Shown one piece after another: positions 9,362 through 17,874 of a stretch of 56,505 bases of DNA. The position numbers were made by a program, and so were the translations under genes. The number at the start of each line of letters is the position of its first letter. Within the stretch, counting starts at the first letter, position 1. Source of the DNA: an uncultured Lachnospiraceae bacterium (GTDB lineage: Bacteria > Bacillota > Clostridia > Lachnospirales > Lachnospiraceae); NCBI GenBank assembly GCA_946411695.1, contig CAMKEX010000003.1:1-56505 (forward strand), given 5' to 3'. The notes under the pieces were generated by a model, which worked only from the letters and a program-made list of their open reading frames with translations, did not search any database and was not told the origin of the DNA.

Positions 9362-9474
9362 TTATTCAGGTTTTACCCGGCTTACAGGAGCCGCCTGAAA
9401 GTACTGCATCCTCCGCCTGGCGGAAGTGCAGAATACCAAATCAGGGTGGAAAAATCCCCGTATTTGCAAATGAA

Positions 9475-9513
9475 AATCCCCGGATCTGTAAAATTGCTGC
9501 AGATCCGGGGATT
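9475..9513. terminator. bidirectional intrinsic terminator between dapF and the GH114-like gene
   Basis: A perfect 14-bp stem, AATCCCCGGATCTG (9475-9488) with its complement at 9500-9513, and an 11-nt loop. It is followed by a T-rich tract on the plus strand and preceded by A-rich sequence that becomes T-rich on the minus strand. It can end dapF and the convergent lipoprotein gene. Confidence 0.9.
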
Positions 9514-9612
9514 ATTTTCTGGTTTTATTTCTTTATTACTGCTTTATTTCATGATCCGGTGAGGTGTTTTCGGACTGTACCGAATCGTTCGGAATTGGAA
9601 CCCATGTTTTCA

Positions 9613-12054
9613 TCACTCGGTGGGAATTCCTCCGCGCTCTGCCCAGTAGTCCTCGTAGGCGAACCAGGCGTCATCCCAGCAGGATTCCGCGTTGTCCAGG
9701 TAGACGCCGTCGAAGCCCTGGTCGATGATCCGGTCGATGGAGGAAGTGTTGTCTCCGGTGACGATATTGGTATATTTTCCGCCTCCGTTGATGATGATGT
9801 CTCGCCAGTCTTTGTGCCACCACTGCACGACAGACTCCTCGGGATATTCATCTCCGAAGCTGTAGGCCAGCCAGGTGGGAATCGCTTCTCCCTCTGCCTC
9901 TTGACCGGCTTCCGTCGCTTCGAAAGGAATGTAATAGGAGCGGTTTCCAAGCCAGCGCACCTCGCCGGTCTTCATGCTGTAGGTGGAATTGAGATTGGAG
10001 GGATCGATCCATCTCCAGCCGTCCTGGCAGTACCATCTGTTCTGCTCCGCCGTTCCGATCGCCAGATAAGAGAGGACCTGGCGGCGGCCGCCGTCCGGTT
10101 TTGTCTTGAGGCTCTCTACCTCTTCTCTGGTAAGAGGTGTCAGGCTGTCCGGACCCGCACGGTGATTGTAGCAGGAATCAATATAGATCACATCATAATC
10201 GGAATTCCTGAGCTGGTCCAGCCAGGCTTGTCTGCCTGCATTTTCATCCAGTCCGGCCTCTCTCCACCACCAGTCCCAGTGATCGCCGTACTCTGCGATG
10301 ATTTCCGCAATCGCTTCGTCTTCGGGATCTTCACTGGAGGGGATGTAGCTGCCGTTTTCGGAGGGGACCAGAAGGCCGCAGGCATAGGAGTCCGTGATCC
10401 TGGTCCTGTCGCCGGATCCTTTGGTAAAGGCGGCTTCTTCCTGATCCCAGAGGTTCCAGTTGTCATAGGGGCGTCCGTTGATGTTGTAGAGGTAAGTCTT
10501 TGCCTCAGTCAGGTCATTGACATCCCGGGATCCGTCGGTATATTCGGAAAGCCCGATCTTGTCAGTGTCCTCCACCCAGAAATAATCGAAATTGTCTGCC
10601 CACCGCTGTCCGGGATAGAGTTCCCGGGCCAGTTCACCGCCGACGCGGGGGAAGGGGACAACGCCCCACTCATGCGCTTTGGAAAGATAATCGGTCAGAT
10701 CTTCCTCTGAATTCACCACAGTGGTATCCGAAACATACTTGCCGGCATCGATCAGCCTGAGATAGGCACTTTGAACAGGATTTGCGGGGTATTCTGCAGA
10801 CTTTCCTACCATGCCTTCGTTGCCCCACCCGTCGATCAAAGCCATCATCGAGGGCTGAAGTTCTTTTTTGACATTACCGTCTGTAAATCCCAGGTACTCG
10901 GCGCCCTGGACTACAACCTTGAAATCGGGATTTCTGGTCTTGGCGTGAAGGGCCAGTTCCATCAAAAAGGCCTGCATCTTGTGGATGCGCCCGATGGTCC
11001 CCGGGCCGTCCATGGTATAGAGTTCTTCAATTTCTTCGGCGTATTCCTCCGGTGTTTTTTCGGCAGGCGTGCTTTGGGCTGTGTCCGCCGGCTGGTCGGG
11101 CAGCGGTTCTTCTGCTGCCAGCATTTCCTTTGCGGAGGATGTCATGGAATCCGCTCCCGGTCTGGACTCGACCGCCGCAGATGCATCCCGGTTATATTCG
11201 ATCCAGTCGTCCTCTATATTCAGATAGAGGTAATCGCCTTCGATCGTGAATTCCCAGGAAGTTCCCTCATTTTTGACCATGAGTTCGTTACTGGTCCAGA
11301 GGAGGGGTACATCTTCCTCTTCCTCCGCCTTCATGATGCCGGAGTGATCGTCATAGAGGATGATGGATCCGGGACCCTCCTTTGTCTCATCGGCCTTCTG
11401 ATAGGCACCCGGATAGTAGGAGAACATAGTCTGCGGCTCCGTGTCCTCAAAGGTCATGGAATTGACCATGTCGTGCAAGGTGTCGCTTCCCAGCATTTCG
11501 AGCGTGCTCTCTGTTTCCATAGAGCTGATGACCTTGCTCAGGAGTACCCCGCCCTTATATTCGAGAGCGGTGTAATCGATGGTTACCGTAAACTCGTCAC
11601 TGTCATCTACGGAGGCGCAGAAACACCATTTGTCGGCGCCTGCAAAGCCCTCCTCACGGCTGACAGCGTCCTCATCGTACTCCTCGATCTGTTCCGTCAG
11701 AACTTCCTGCGGCTGTTTGTCCGGGATATATTCGACAACGAGGCTGTTTTCACCCGTCTGTTCACCGGTGAATAAAAACTCGACCCGGTCGCCGGTGTCT
11801 TCGGAGATTTCTACGAGTGACGGATCATAATACATGGTCCAGCCGTGGATGTTTTTATAAGTCCCCGGGGTCTGTTCGATCGCAGCCTGGGCTTCCGCAG
11901 CAGAAACTGCTGCCTCTGCGGAAGCGTTTACAGACGCGGCCTCTCCTGTTGAAGCCGCGGAATCTTCCTTGGGGGCAGATCCCGCTCCGCCGGAGCATCC
12001 GGTCAGCAGGCAGGCGGCCAGAAGCCAGGCGAAAATTCTATTCCTGCTTTTCAT
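9613..12054 (-). CDS. lipoprotein with C-terminal GH114 / endo-alpha-1,4-polygalactosaminidase-like barrel
   Basis: An 813-residue protein starting behind AAGGAGG. A lipoprotein signal ends in lipobox LTGC (Cys20), so it is probably surface-anchored. Residues to about 320 show no domain I recognise. The second half resembles the GH114 / 'cysteinyl-tRNA synthetase-like' barrel family: WGVVPFPRVGG, YDVIYIDSCYN, RRQVLSYLAIGTAEQNRWYC and IIDQGFDGVYLDNAESC. In that family, acidic residues at the ends of barrel strands act on galactosamine-containing polymers (the PelA hydrolase domain is a relative). A polysaccharide substrate is an inference. The gene is monocistronic with its own terminator at 9475-9513. 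Confidence 0.72.
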   Translation of the reverse strand: MKSRNRIFAWLLAACLLTGCSGGAGSAPKEDSAASTGEAASVNASAEAAVSAAEAQAAIEQTPGTYKNIHGWTMYYDPSLVEISEDTGDRVEFLFTGEQTGENSLVVEYIPDKQPQEVLTEQIEEYDEDAVSREEGFAGADKWCFCASVDDSDEFTVTIDYTALEYKGGVLLSKVISSMETESTLEMLGSDTLHDMVNSMTFEDTEPQTMFSYYPGAYQKADETKEGPGSIILYDDHSGIMKAEEEEDVPLLWTSNELMVKNEGTSWEFTIEGDYLYLNIEDDWIEYNRDASAAVESRPGADSMTSSAKEMLAAEEPLPDQPADTAQSTPAEKTPEEYAEEIEELYTMDGPGTIGRIHKMQAFLMELALHAKTRNPDFKVVVQGAEYLGFTDGNVKKELQPSMMALIDGWGNEGMVGKSAEYPANPVQSAYLRLIDAGKYVSDTTVVNSEEDLTDYLSKAHEWGVVPFPRVGGELARELYPGQRWADNFDYFWVEDTDKIGLSEYTDGSRDVNDLTEAKTYLYNINGRPYDNWNLWDQEEAAFTKGSGDRTRITDSYACGLLVPSENGSYIPSSEDPEDEAIAEIIAEYGDHWDWWWREAGLDENAGRQAWLDQLRNSDYDVIYIDSCYNHRAGPDSLTPLTREEVESLKTKPDGGRRQVLSYLAIGTAEQNRWYCQDGWRWIDPSNLNSTYSMKTGEVRWLGNRSYYIPFEATEAGQEAEGEAIPTWLAYSFGDEYPEESVVQWWHKDWRDIIINGGGKYTNIVTGDNTSSIDRIIDQGFDGVYLDNAESCWDDAWFAYEDYWAERGGIPTE

Positions 12055-12374
12055 TTATTCCCTCCTTTTCAAGCAGTCGTTTACTGAGTATCTGTCTCTC
12101 AGACGGGGAAAATACCTGAAAAAATCCCCCTTTATTTCTGAGTATTTCCGTTCATAAATATATGATACATCATTGTCCGTATTTTAGCAGACAAACAATC
12201 ACAGATATGTCACATACCCGAATATGCAGATCCGGCAAATATGCAAATACGGCAAATGCGCTTCCGGGAAAAATAGAATACAGAAAATCAAACTGATATG
12301 CTACAATATGTATAGAAGTTTTGTTAGAACGACTGGTCAGATGTCATTACATCAATAAGGACAGGAGGTATGTT
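12055..12374. other. divergent intergenic region; extended -10 promoter for the DUF362 gene
   Basis: This 320-bp spacer separates the minus-strand lipoprotein from the plus-strand DUF362 gene. At 12299-12307 the sequence TGCTACAAT is an extended -10 element, 68 bp before the DUF362 start; its -35 is poor. The minus-strand leader has two ATACTCAG copies flanking a short G-run/C-run hairpin. I found no convincing riboswitch. Confidence 0.4.
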
Positions 12375-13397
12375 ATGCCTGATATGAAAATGGTCCCCAA
12401 TGCAGTACCCGGGACAGACGGAAACAAGTATATTCCCATGGAGGAGAGGACCGGCAACCAGTCCATCGTCTATTTTACCAGGGACCTTTCCCCGGAAGGT
12501 CTGCAGAAGATTTATAACAAGGTAAACGGCAATATCGACGGCAAGGTGGCGATCAAGCTTCACACCGGCGAAAAAGACGGCCCCAATATCATTCCCAGAC
12601 CCTGGGTCAAATATCTGATCGAGAAGCAGCCCGAGCTCAAGGATGCGGTGATCGTCGACACCAACACCTTCTATCCCGGCGACCGCGACTCGACGGAGAA
12701 GCACCGCGAGACCATCGCCCACAACGGCTGGACCTTCTGCCCGGTCGATATCATGGATGAAGAAGGCACGGCCATGCTTCCCGTCAAGGGCGCCAAGTGG
12801 ATCCCCGAGATCTCTGTCGGCAGCCACATGCTGAACTATGACTCCATGTTCGTTCTGACCCACTTCAAGGGCCACGTCATGGGCGGCTTCGGCGGCTCCA
12901 ACAAGAACATCGGCATCGGCTGCGCGGACGCAAACGTCGGCAAAGCTCAGATCCACACAAAGACAGGCAAATTCAATCACTGGGATATCGCCAAGGAAGA
13001 GCTGATGGAGCGCATGGCGGAGTCCTCCAAGGGCACGGTCGACCACTTCGGAAAGAAGATCACCTTCGTCAACGTGCTGCGCAACATGTCTGTCTCCTGC
13101 GACTGTGAAGGTACAGCCGCTCAGCCCGTTGTCACTCCCAACATCGGCATCGTGGCTTCCACAGATATCCTGGCAGCGGATTCCGCATCCGTCGACCTGG
13201 TCTTTGCCCTCAATGACGACGACCATGCGGATCTGGTCAAGCGCATGACCAGCCGTCACGGCCTTCGCCAGCTCTCCTACATGAAGGAACTGGGCATGGG
13301 CAATGACCGCTATATCCTGATCGACATCGACAATGGCGACTGCCTGATCTGCCCCAAAGAAGCCGTCAAGGACGTTGTTCCCTTCGTTGCGGAATAA
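12375..13397 (+). CDS. DUF362 domain-containing protein
   Basis: A 340-residue protein. The ATG at 12375 lies 6 bp after a perfect AGGAGG (12363-12368); an overlapping ATG at 12370 is out of frame. The body matches the DUF362 'conserved Fe-S center protein' family: KVAIKLHTGE near residue 60, LTHFKGHVMGGFGGSNKNIGIG around 160, and SVSCDCEG with paired cysteines near 245. The C-terminal ferredoxin-type cysteine clusters found in longer family members are absent, so any Fe-S cluster would depend on the few cysteines here. Biochemical function is unknown. Four 16-bp repeats and a terminator follow. Confidence 0.82.
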   Translation: MPDMKMVPNAVPGTDGNKYIPMEERTGNQSIVYFTRDLSPEGLQKIYNKVNGNIDGKVAIKLHTGEKDGPNIIPRPWVKYLIEKQPELKDAVIVDTNTFYPGDRDSTEKHRETIAHNGWTFCPVDIMDEEGTAMLPVKGAKWIPEISVGSHMLNYDSMFVLTHFKGHVMGGFGGSNKNIGIGCADANVGKAQIHTKTGKFNHWDIAKEELMERMAESSKGTVDHFGKKITFVNVLRNMSVSCDCEGTAAQPVVTPNIGIVASTDILAADSASVDLVFALNDDDHADLVKRMTSRHGLRQLSYMKELGMGNDRYILIDIDNGDCLICPKEAVKDVVPFVAE

Positions 13398-13460
13398 ACC
13401 GTTTATACAGATTCTGATTTCCGGGTCAGAATTCGTTTGTTCATCTTTGATGAGATGCAA

Positions 13461-13524
13461 GTCAGGCACTGATTAAGTCAGGCACTAATTCAGTCAGGCA
13501 CTAATTCAGTCAGGCATTCATTGG
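13461..13524. repeat. four 16-bp tandem repeats
   Basis: GTCAGGCACTGATTAA, GTCAGGCACTAATTCA (two identical copies) and a diverged fourth unit GTCAGGCATTCATTGG, in exact 16-bp phase. They lie between the DUF362 stop codon and a terminator. Confidence 0.9.
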
Positions 13525-13540
13525 CATTAATGAAAGAAAC

Positions 13541-13583
13541 AAGGGTATTGTATCTGTGAAGACGGGTTGCAATACCCTTTTTT
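13541..13583 (+). terminator. intrinsic terminator immediately upstream of the esterase gene
   Basis: A 10-bp stem, AAGGGTATTG (13541-13550) with CAATACCCTT (13570-13579), a 19-nt loop, then a T tract to 13583. The esterase ribosome binding site GGAGG begins at 13584, directly after the T tract. Confidence 0.85.
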
Positions 13584-13599
13584 GGAGGCGTGGAAAACA

Positions 13600-14406
13600 T
13601 TGGCAATCGTAAGAGTAAGCTTTTTTTCCAATCAACTGCACCGCACAGTGCCCTTTACGGCTGTCCTGCCCAATGACGGCGAGGCCTACCCCGGCCAGGT
13701 TCCGGATTTTGTGACCGGAAAAATGAAAACTCTCTACCTTCTCCATGGCTATACGGGAGACGAAAATGACTACCTGTCCAATTCGCTGGTCAGGGAACTG
13801 AGTGCAAAATACAAGATCGCCGTGATCATGCCCGCAGGGGAAAACTGCTTCTACGTGGATTCCGAAGATGATGTGCTCGGCTATGGCAGATATATCGGGG
13901 AGGAACTGGTCGAATACACCAGGAGGATCTTCCGCCTGAGTGACAAGCGGGAGGATACCTTTATCGCAGGTCTGTCCATGGGCGGTTACGGGGCTATGCG
14001 CAACGGCCTGGTCTATCATGACACCTTCTCTAAAATCTGTGCTTTCTCCGGCGCCTATATCATCTTCCGGATCATTGATGCGGGCGGAAAACCGTTTACG
14101 GATGAAGTATCAAATCCCGCCATACAGAGAAGATTGTTCGGCGATTTCAGGACACTCAAGGAGCGCGGCCTGGATCCGAGGGTCCTGGTGAAAAAACTGA
14201 AAAAATCGGGCGGAGAGATACCTGACATCTTTATGACGATCGGAGACGGCGACCCCCTGCTGGATTTAAATCATTCCATGCGGGATGCGCTGGAAAAAGC
14301 CGGGGTGCCCTTCACCTATATCGAAGATGAAGGGATCCACGACTGGGCCTTCTGGAATAAGCACATGGAGGAGGCTTTTGCCTGGCTGGCAGGAGAGGAG
14401 TGCTGA
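13600..14406 (+). CDS. alpha/beta-hydrolase esterase (tributyrin esterase/EstA type)
   Basis: A 268-residue hydrolase. The nucleophile serine is in GLSMGGYG (S126), an acidic residue lies in GDGDPLLD and a histidine in EGIHDW near the C-terminus; LLHGYTGDENDY supplies the oxyanion-hole region. There is no signal peptide, so it is probably cytoplasmic. The TTG at 13600 is chosen because GGAGG (13584-13588) precedes it and the family N-terminus (AIVRVSFFSNQLHRTVPF) starts there. A strong terminator sits only 16 bp before this codon, so expression must involve read-through, antitermination or a promoter I cannot see. It resembles esterases hydrolysing short acyl esters; the substrate is unknown. 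Confidence 0.82.
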   Translation: MAIVRVSFFSNQLHRTVPFTAVLPNDGEAYPGQVPDFVTGKMKTLYLLHGYTGDENDYLSNSLVRELSAKYKIAVIMPAGENCFYVDSEDDVLGYGRYIGEELVEYTRRIFRLSDKREDTFIAGLSMGGYGAMRNGLVYHDTFSKICAFSGAYIIFRIIDAGGKPFTDEVSNPAIQRRLFGDFRTLKERGLDPRVLVKKLKKSGGEIPDIFMTIGDGDPLLDLNHSMRDALEKAGVPFTYIEDEGIHDWAFWNKHMEEAFAWLAGEEC

Positions 14407-14473
14407 TCCGCCTCTGCGCCGGGAAAACCCTTCATAATCCTTCATGCAAAGATATTAAAGAGCAATAATACAA

Positions 14474-14518
14474 AAAAGACTGCTGTCTGCAGCTGGTGAG
14501 CTGTGACAGCAGTCTTTT
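14474..14518. terminator. bidirectional terminator between esterase and ABC transporter genes
   Basis: A 14-bp stem, AAAAGACTGCTGTC (14474-14487) pairing with 14505-14518, and a 17-nt loop. T-rich flanks on both strands suit the convergent genes. Confidence 0.88.
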
Positions 14519-14580
14519 GGATTTTAGTTGGCTGCGGCAGAAAACTCTGCGCTTTTTCCCGCTCTTGTTTACCCCCTCGT

Positions 14581-15342
14581 TTACAGCACCTTGGACAGGA
14601 AGTCCTGGAGGCGGGGGTTCTGGGGATTCGCGAAGAATTCGCCGGGCTCGTTTTCTTCCTTGACGATGCCCTCGTCGATAAAGAGGACGCGGGTGCCGAC
14701 TTCGCGCGCAAAGCCCATCTCATGGGTGACCACGGCCATGGTCATGCCGTCTTCCGCGAGCTCCTTCATAACTTCGAGAACTTCGCCTACCATCTCGGGA
14801 TCGAGGGCGGAAGTGGGCTCGTCGAAGAGCAGGACATCGGGATTCATGGCGAGGGCGCGGACGATGGCAATACGCTGTTTCTGGCCGCCGGACAGGCTGG
14901 CGGGATATGCTTCCGCCTTGTCCGAAAGGCCTACGCGGGCAAGGAGTTCATCCGCTCTCTTGTCAGCTTCTTCCTGTTTCATGAAACCGGTGCGGACGGG
15001 CGCAAGCGTGATGTTGCGGCGCACGGTCATGTTGGGGAAGAGGTTGAAATGCTGGAATACCATGCCCATCTTGCGGCGGATGGCGTTGATATCTGTTCCC
15101 TTTGCGGTGATATCCGTCCCCTCGAAGAAAATGTGTCCCTCGGTGGGCTCTTCCAGGAGATTGAGGCATCGCAGGAAGGTGGATTTTCCGGAGCCGGAGG
15201 GGCCGATGATAACGACCTTCTCGCCGCGGTGGATGTCCTGGCTGATGCCGTTGAGGACGTGGTTGTCGCCGAATGATTTTCTCAGATTCTCAACACGGAT
15301 CAGAACTTCATCGGTTGAGGGATTGGCTGTATTTGTACTCAT
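14581..15342 (-). CDS. polar amino-acid ABC transporter, ATP-binding protein
   Basis: A 253-residue ATPase of the GlnQ/HisP class. Walker A is GPSGSGKS (residues 47-54), the Q-loop [13 protein letters not shown], the signature LSGGQKQR, Walker [12 protein letters not shown] and the switch histidine VVTHEMG. The start is the ATG at 15342 behind GGAAAGGA; an upstream extension would be translated repeat sequence and is rejected. It energises uptake with the permease at 15479-16198 and the binding protein at 16452-17378. Family members import polar amino acids such as glutamine, arginine or cystine; specificity is not readable here. A terminator follows. Confidence 0.93.
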   Translation of the reverse strand: MSTNTANPSTDEVLIRVENLRKSFGDNHVLNGISQDIHRGEKVVIIGPSGSGKSTFLRCLNLLEEPTEGHIFFEGTDITAKGTDINAIRRKMGMVFQHFNLFPNMTVRRNITLAPVRTGFMKQEEADKRADELLARVGLSDKAEAYPASLSGGQKQRIAIVRALAMNPDVLLFDEPTSALDPEMVGEVLEVMKELAEDGMTMAVVTHEMGFAREVGTRVLFIDEGIVKEENEPGEFFANPQNPRLQDFLSKVL

Positions 15343-15366
15343 GAGAGATCCTTTCCTTTTCAAAAG

Positions 15367-15441
15367 ACAGTCCGGAATCAAAACACAGTCCGGTATCGAA
15401 ACCAAAGACCGGAATCAAAACCAAAGACCGGAATCAAAGCT
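15367..15441. repeat. four degenerate 18-19-bp tandem repeats
   Basis: Four units of the form CCGGAATCAAAACCAAAGA, with CCGG at 15372, 15390, 15409 and 15428. They lie in the permease-ATPase gap and begin 38 bp after the permease stop codon on the minus strand. Confidence 0.85.
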
Positions 15442-15478
15442 TTGCCGGGATGCGCTGTTGGAATGAAACGTCCGGGTT

Positions 15479-16198
15479 TTACCTCCGGTCGCTCTGGCGC
15501 ATGCGTTTTTCCAGAATACCCAGAAGCTTTGTCAGGATCATGACGACGACCAGGTACATGATCGCGATACCGATGTAGGGCATGAAGGCCTGGTAGGTCT
15601 TGGCCTGGATCTGCTGGGCGGCCTTGGTCAGGTCGGTCAGTCCGATGACAGTGACCAGGGAAGTGTCCTTGAACAGAGTGATCAGTTCGTTTCCGAGGGC
15701 AGGCAGGATGTTCTTGATCGCCTGGGGGATGATGATATCCTTCATGACGGTGATGTAGTCCATGCCCAGGCTTCGGCCGGCTTCCATCTGGCCGGGATCG
15801 ATGGACATGATGCCGCTTCGGATGATCTCTGCCGTGTAGGCGCCGGAGTTGATGCCCAGAGACAGGATCGCGACGCCCACCAGATTACGGCTGGTCTTGA
15901 AGATGACGAAGCCCATGATCAGGAGCTGGACCATCATAGGCGTGCCGCGGATGACGGTAGTATAGATCTGGCATATGGAATTGAGCAGTCTCAGCAGGAT
16001 ATTCCTGTCACTTCCTTTCTGCTGGTCATGCAGTGTGCGTATGACCGCGACAAGGATTCCGAGTATAATACCGATGCAAAGCGCGCCTAATGTTACGAGA
16101 AAGGAAATCTTGATACCGTCAAGATAGCGCTGCCATCTGTCGGCTTCAATAAAACTCTGCTGGAACTGAGCGCCCAGATCCTCAAAAAGTGTACCCAC
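15479..16198 (-). CDS. polar amino-acid ABC transporter permease
   Basis: A 239-residue HisM/GlnP-type permease with several hydrophobic segments (ISFLVTLGALCIGIILGIL, MMVQLLIMGFVIF, the C-terminal AIMYLVVVMILTKLLGI). The conserved ATPase-contact loop is EAGRSLGMDYITVMKDIIIPQA. The GTG at 16198 is preferred because GGAGG lies 5 bp before it; a TTG four codons upstream would put GGAGG inside the coding region. It is separated from the binding-protein gene by a terminator and a stem-loop, which should make the permease less abundant than the binding protein. Confidence 0.9.
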   Translation of the reverse strand: MGTLFEDLGAQFQQSFIEADRWQRYLDGIKISFLVTLGALCIGIILGILVAVIRTLHDQQKGSDRNILLRLLNSICQIYTTVIRGTPMMVQLLIMGFVIFKTSRNLVGVAILSLGINSGAYTAEIIRSGIMSIDPGQMEAGRSLGMDYITVMKDIIIPQAIKNILPALGNELITLFKDTSLVTVIGLTDLTKAAQQIQAKTYQAFMPYIGIAIMYLVVVMILTKLLGILEKRMRQSDRR

Positions 16199-16244
16199 AA
16201 TGTCCTCCAATTTCCGGAGCGTCCTGTCAAAATGATTTACGTAA

Positions 16245-16297
16245 CACAGATAGGAAAATCCTCAAGGAAGTCCTGTTTGACGACTTTCCTATCTGTG
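16245..16297. repeat. 13-bp perfect inverted repeat in the permease leader
   Basis: CACAGATAGGAAA (16245-16257) and its exact complement (16285-16297) around a 27-nt loop, between the post-binding-protein terminator and the permease start. It has no T tract on the minus strand, so it looks like an mRNA stem-loop rather than a terminator. Confidence 0.75.
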
Positions 16298-16305
16298 ATA
16301 CAGAT

Positions 16306-16345
16306 AAAAAAAGAGGAAACCGGAGGCGCTCCGTCACCGGTTTCC
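16306..16345 (-). terminator. internal terminator after the binding-protein gene
   Basis: On the minus strand GGAAACCGG (16345-16337) pairs with 16323-16315, with a 13-nt loop and then seven T residues (plus-strand A run 16306-16312). It lies about 107 bp after the binding-protein stop codon and upstream of the permease, so partial read-through is expected. Confidence 0.85.
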
Positions 16346-16451
16346 CCGTTTATTACTTGTTCTCCGTCAGCCGGAGTGCTCAAAAAGCATCCTGAGGCTG
16401 TTATGCGTTTGCGGGCGGGTTATTCGTTATGGTACACGCACCGCGCAGCGA

Positions 16452-17378
16452 TTATTCACCTGCGTTGATGTACTTGTCGACGATCTGCTTGACGGTGCCG
16501 TCAGCAATGAGCTCGTTCAGGGCATTGTTGACTGCTTCGCACAGAGCGGGATTGTCCTTGGAGATGCCGATCGCATAGTTCTCGACGATGTACTCGGTAT
16601 CGAGGATCTTCAGACCTTCGTTGGCAGCGACGAACTGCTTTGCGGGCTCGTTGTCGATGACGACTGCGTCGACCTTGCCGGCCTTGAGGGCTTCAATTGC
16701 CATAGCTCCATTGGGATAGCCATTAACGTGTTCTTTGCCGTAGCCGCCTTCCTCAACGGGGGCTTCACAGTAAATAAAACCGGTGGTGCCGTCCTGGCAG
16801 CCGATCATCTTGTCATTTGCCAGATCGTCAACAGTTGCGATGTCGGAATCTTCGGGAACGATGACGACCTGGACACCGGTTGCATAGGAATCGGTGAAGT
16901 CGACGTTCTGCTTGCGCTCCTCAGTGACGGTCAGGCCGGCCATAGCCATGTCAGCTTTGCCGCTCTGTACAGATATAATTACAGAGCTGAACTCCATGTC
17001 GTCGATGACAAGCTTGAGTCCGAGCTTCTCGGCAATCTTGGCAGCGACTTCGACATCAATACCTTCGAAATGAACATCGCCGGCTGCATCAGTTGCATAG
17101 CCTTCGCCGTCAGAGGTCATCTCGTAGGGCGGGAACTGGGCGTTGGTAGCCATGTGAAGCTCGCCCTCGGAAACAGTGGTGAGCTCAGCTGCAGTCTCAG
17201 CGGCTGCTGCCTCGGTGGTTACGGCTTCGCCTGCCTCAGCTTCAGCTTCCTCAGTGACGGCCTCGGCCTCAGCGGGAGCTGCATCCTCTTTGGCGGAACT
17301 TGCGGAGCTGCTGCCGCCGCAGGCTGCCAGGGACAGAGCCATCATGCCTGCCAGTAAAATAGCTGCATACTTCTTCAT
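16452..17378 (-). CDS. amino-acid ABC transporter substrate-binding lipoprotein
   Basis: A 308-residue SBP_bac_3 protein. The lipoprotein signal has lipobox LAAC (Cys20), then an Ala/Glu-rich spacer to about residue 70 that probably holds the domain away from the membrane. The binding domain shows ATNAQFPPYEM, FEGIDVEVAAKIAEKLG, SGKADMAMAGLTVTEER and VDAVVIDNEP. The conserved Arg/Asp pair that grips amino-acid ligands appears as the TVTEER region and the VVIDNEP region. The start sits behind AAGGAGG. An AT-rich palindrome upstream (17432-17457) is a candidate operator. The ligand is unknown. Confidence 0.93.
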   Translation of the reverse strand: MKKYAAILLAGMMALSLAACGGSSSASSAKEDAAPAEAEAVTEEAEAEAGEAVTTEAAAAETAAELTTVSEGELHMATNAQFPPYEMTSDGEGYATDAAGDVHFEGIDVEVAAKIAEKLGLKLVIDDMEFSSVIISVQSGKADMAMAGLTVTEERKQNVDFTDSYATGVQVVIVPEDSDIATVDDLANDKMIGCQDGTTGFIYCEAPVEEGGYGKEHVNGYPNGAMAIEALKAGKVDAVVIDNEPAKQFVAANEGLKILDTEYIVENYAIGISKDNPALCEAVNNALNELIADGTVKQIVDKYINAGE

Positions 17379-17874
17379 ATCTTTTTTCCTCCTTATAATT
17401 CCGGCTCATACTTGGACAAGGCGAAGCAATTGTATAATGAATGTATATTATTCATACAGACATTTTCCTGCGCCGAACCGGGACTCTGAACGAAATCCTG
17501 AATGTGCAAAGGGTCAATCAGCATGTAGAAGAATCCGGTCGGGACAGGGCGCCTCACTTCAGTCATCTTTTGTATCAGCCTGAATAAAAATAAATGAATT
17601 TGTATACGGATATATACAAAACAGATTCTATTATATTCATTTTACTGATCAACTGCAACCTGTTTCTGTGACAGTTTTATTAAAAATGCAGCCTGACCGA
17701 TAGACAAAGACGCCGCAAAATGATAAGGTATAAACGTTTGTGAGAGTTTGACCGGTGAAACCGGCCGGATTCCACTTTTAAATTAGAAAGAAATCCTGTA
17801 TTTGATCAGAAAGAGACAGGTATTTGACTGATTTTCGCGGAATGAACGCGCAAAAGAAAGGTGGTTTTACAACT
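17379..17874. other. divergent AT-rich intergenic region with two palindromes
   Basis: A 496-bp spacer between the binding-protein gene (minus) and the SEC-C gene (plus). It holds the operator-like palindrome at 17432-17457 and a second one, TTTGTATA / TATACAAA, at 17599-17620 with a 6-nt loop. The latter is flanked by TGAAT at 17595 and ATTCA at 17636. I could not assign a confident promoter for the SEC-C gene. Confidence 0.45.
17432..17457. promoter_or_regulatory. AT-rich palindromic operator candidate upstream of the binding-protein gene
   Basis: A 26-bp imperfect palindrome, 54-79 bp upstream of the start codon, containing TGAAT and ATTCA half-sites 7 bp apart. ArgR boxes use the same half-sites at closer spacing, so ArgR-type control is only a suggestion. 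Confidence 0.35.

Noticed and set aside
9232-10710. 492-codon plus-strand frame overlapping dapF and the GH114-like gene
   Set aside because: It runs through the dapF terminator and opposite a lipoprotein with a clear signal peptide and ribosome binding site.
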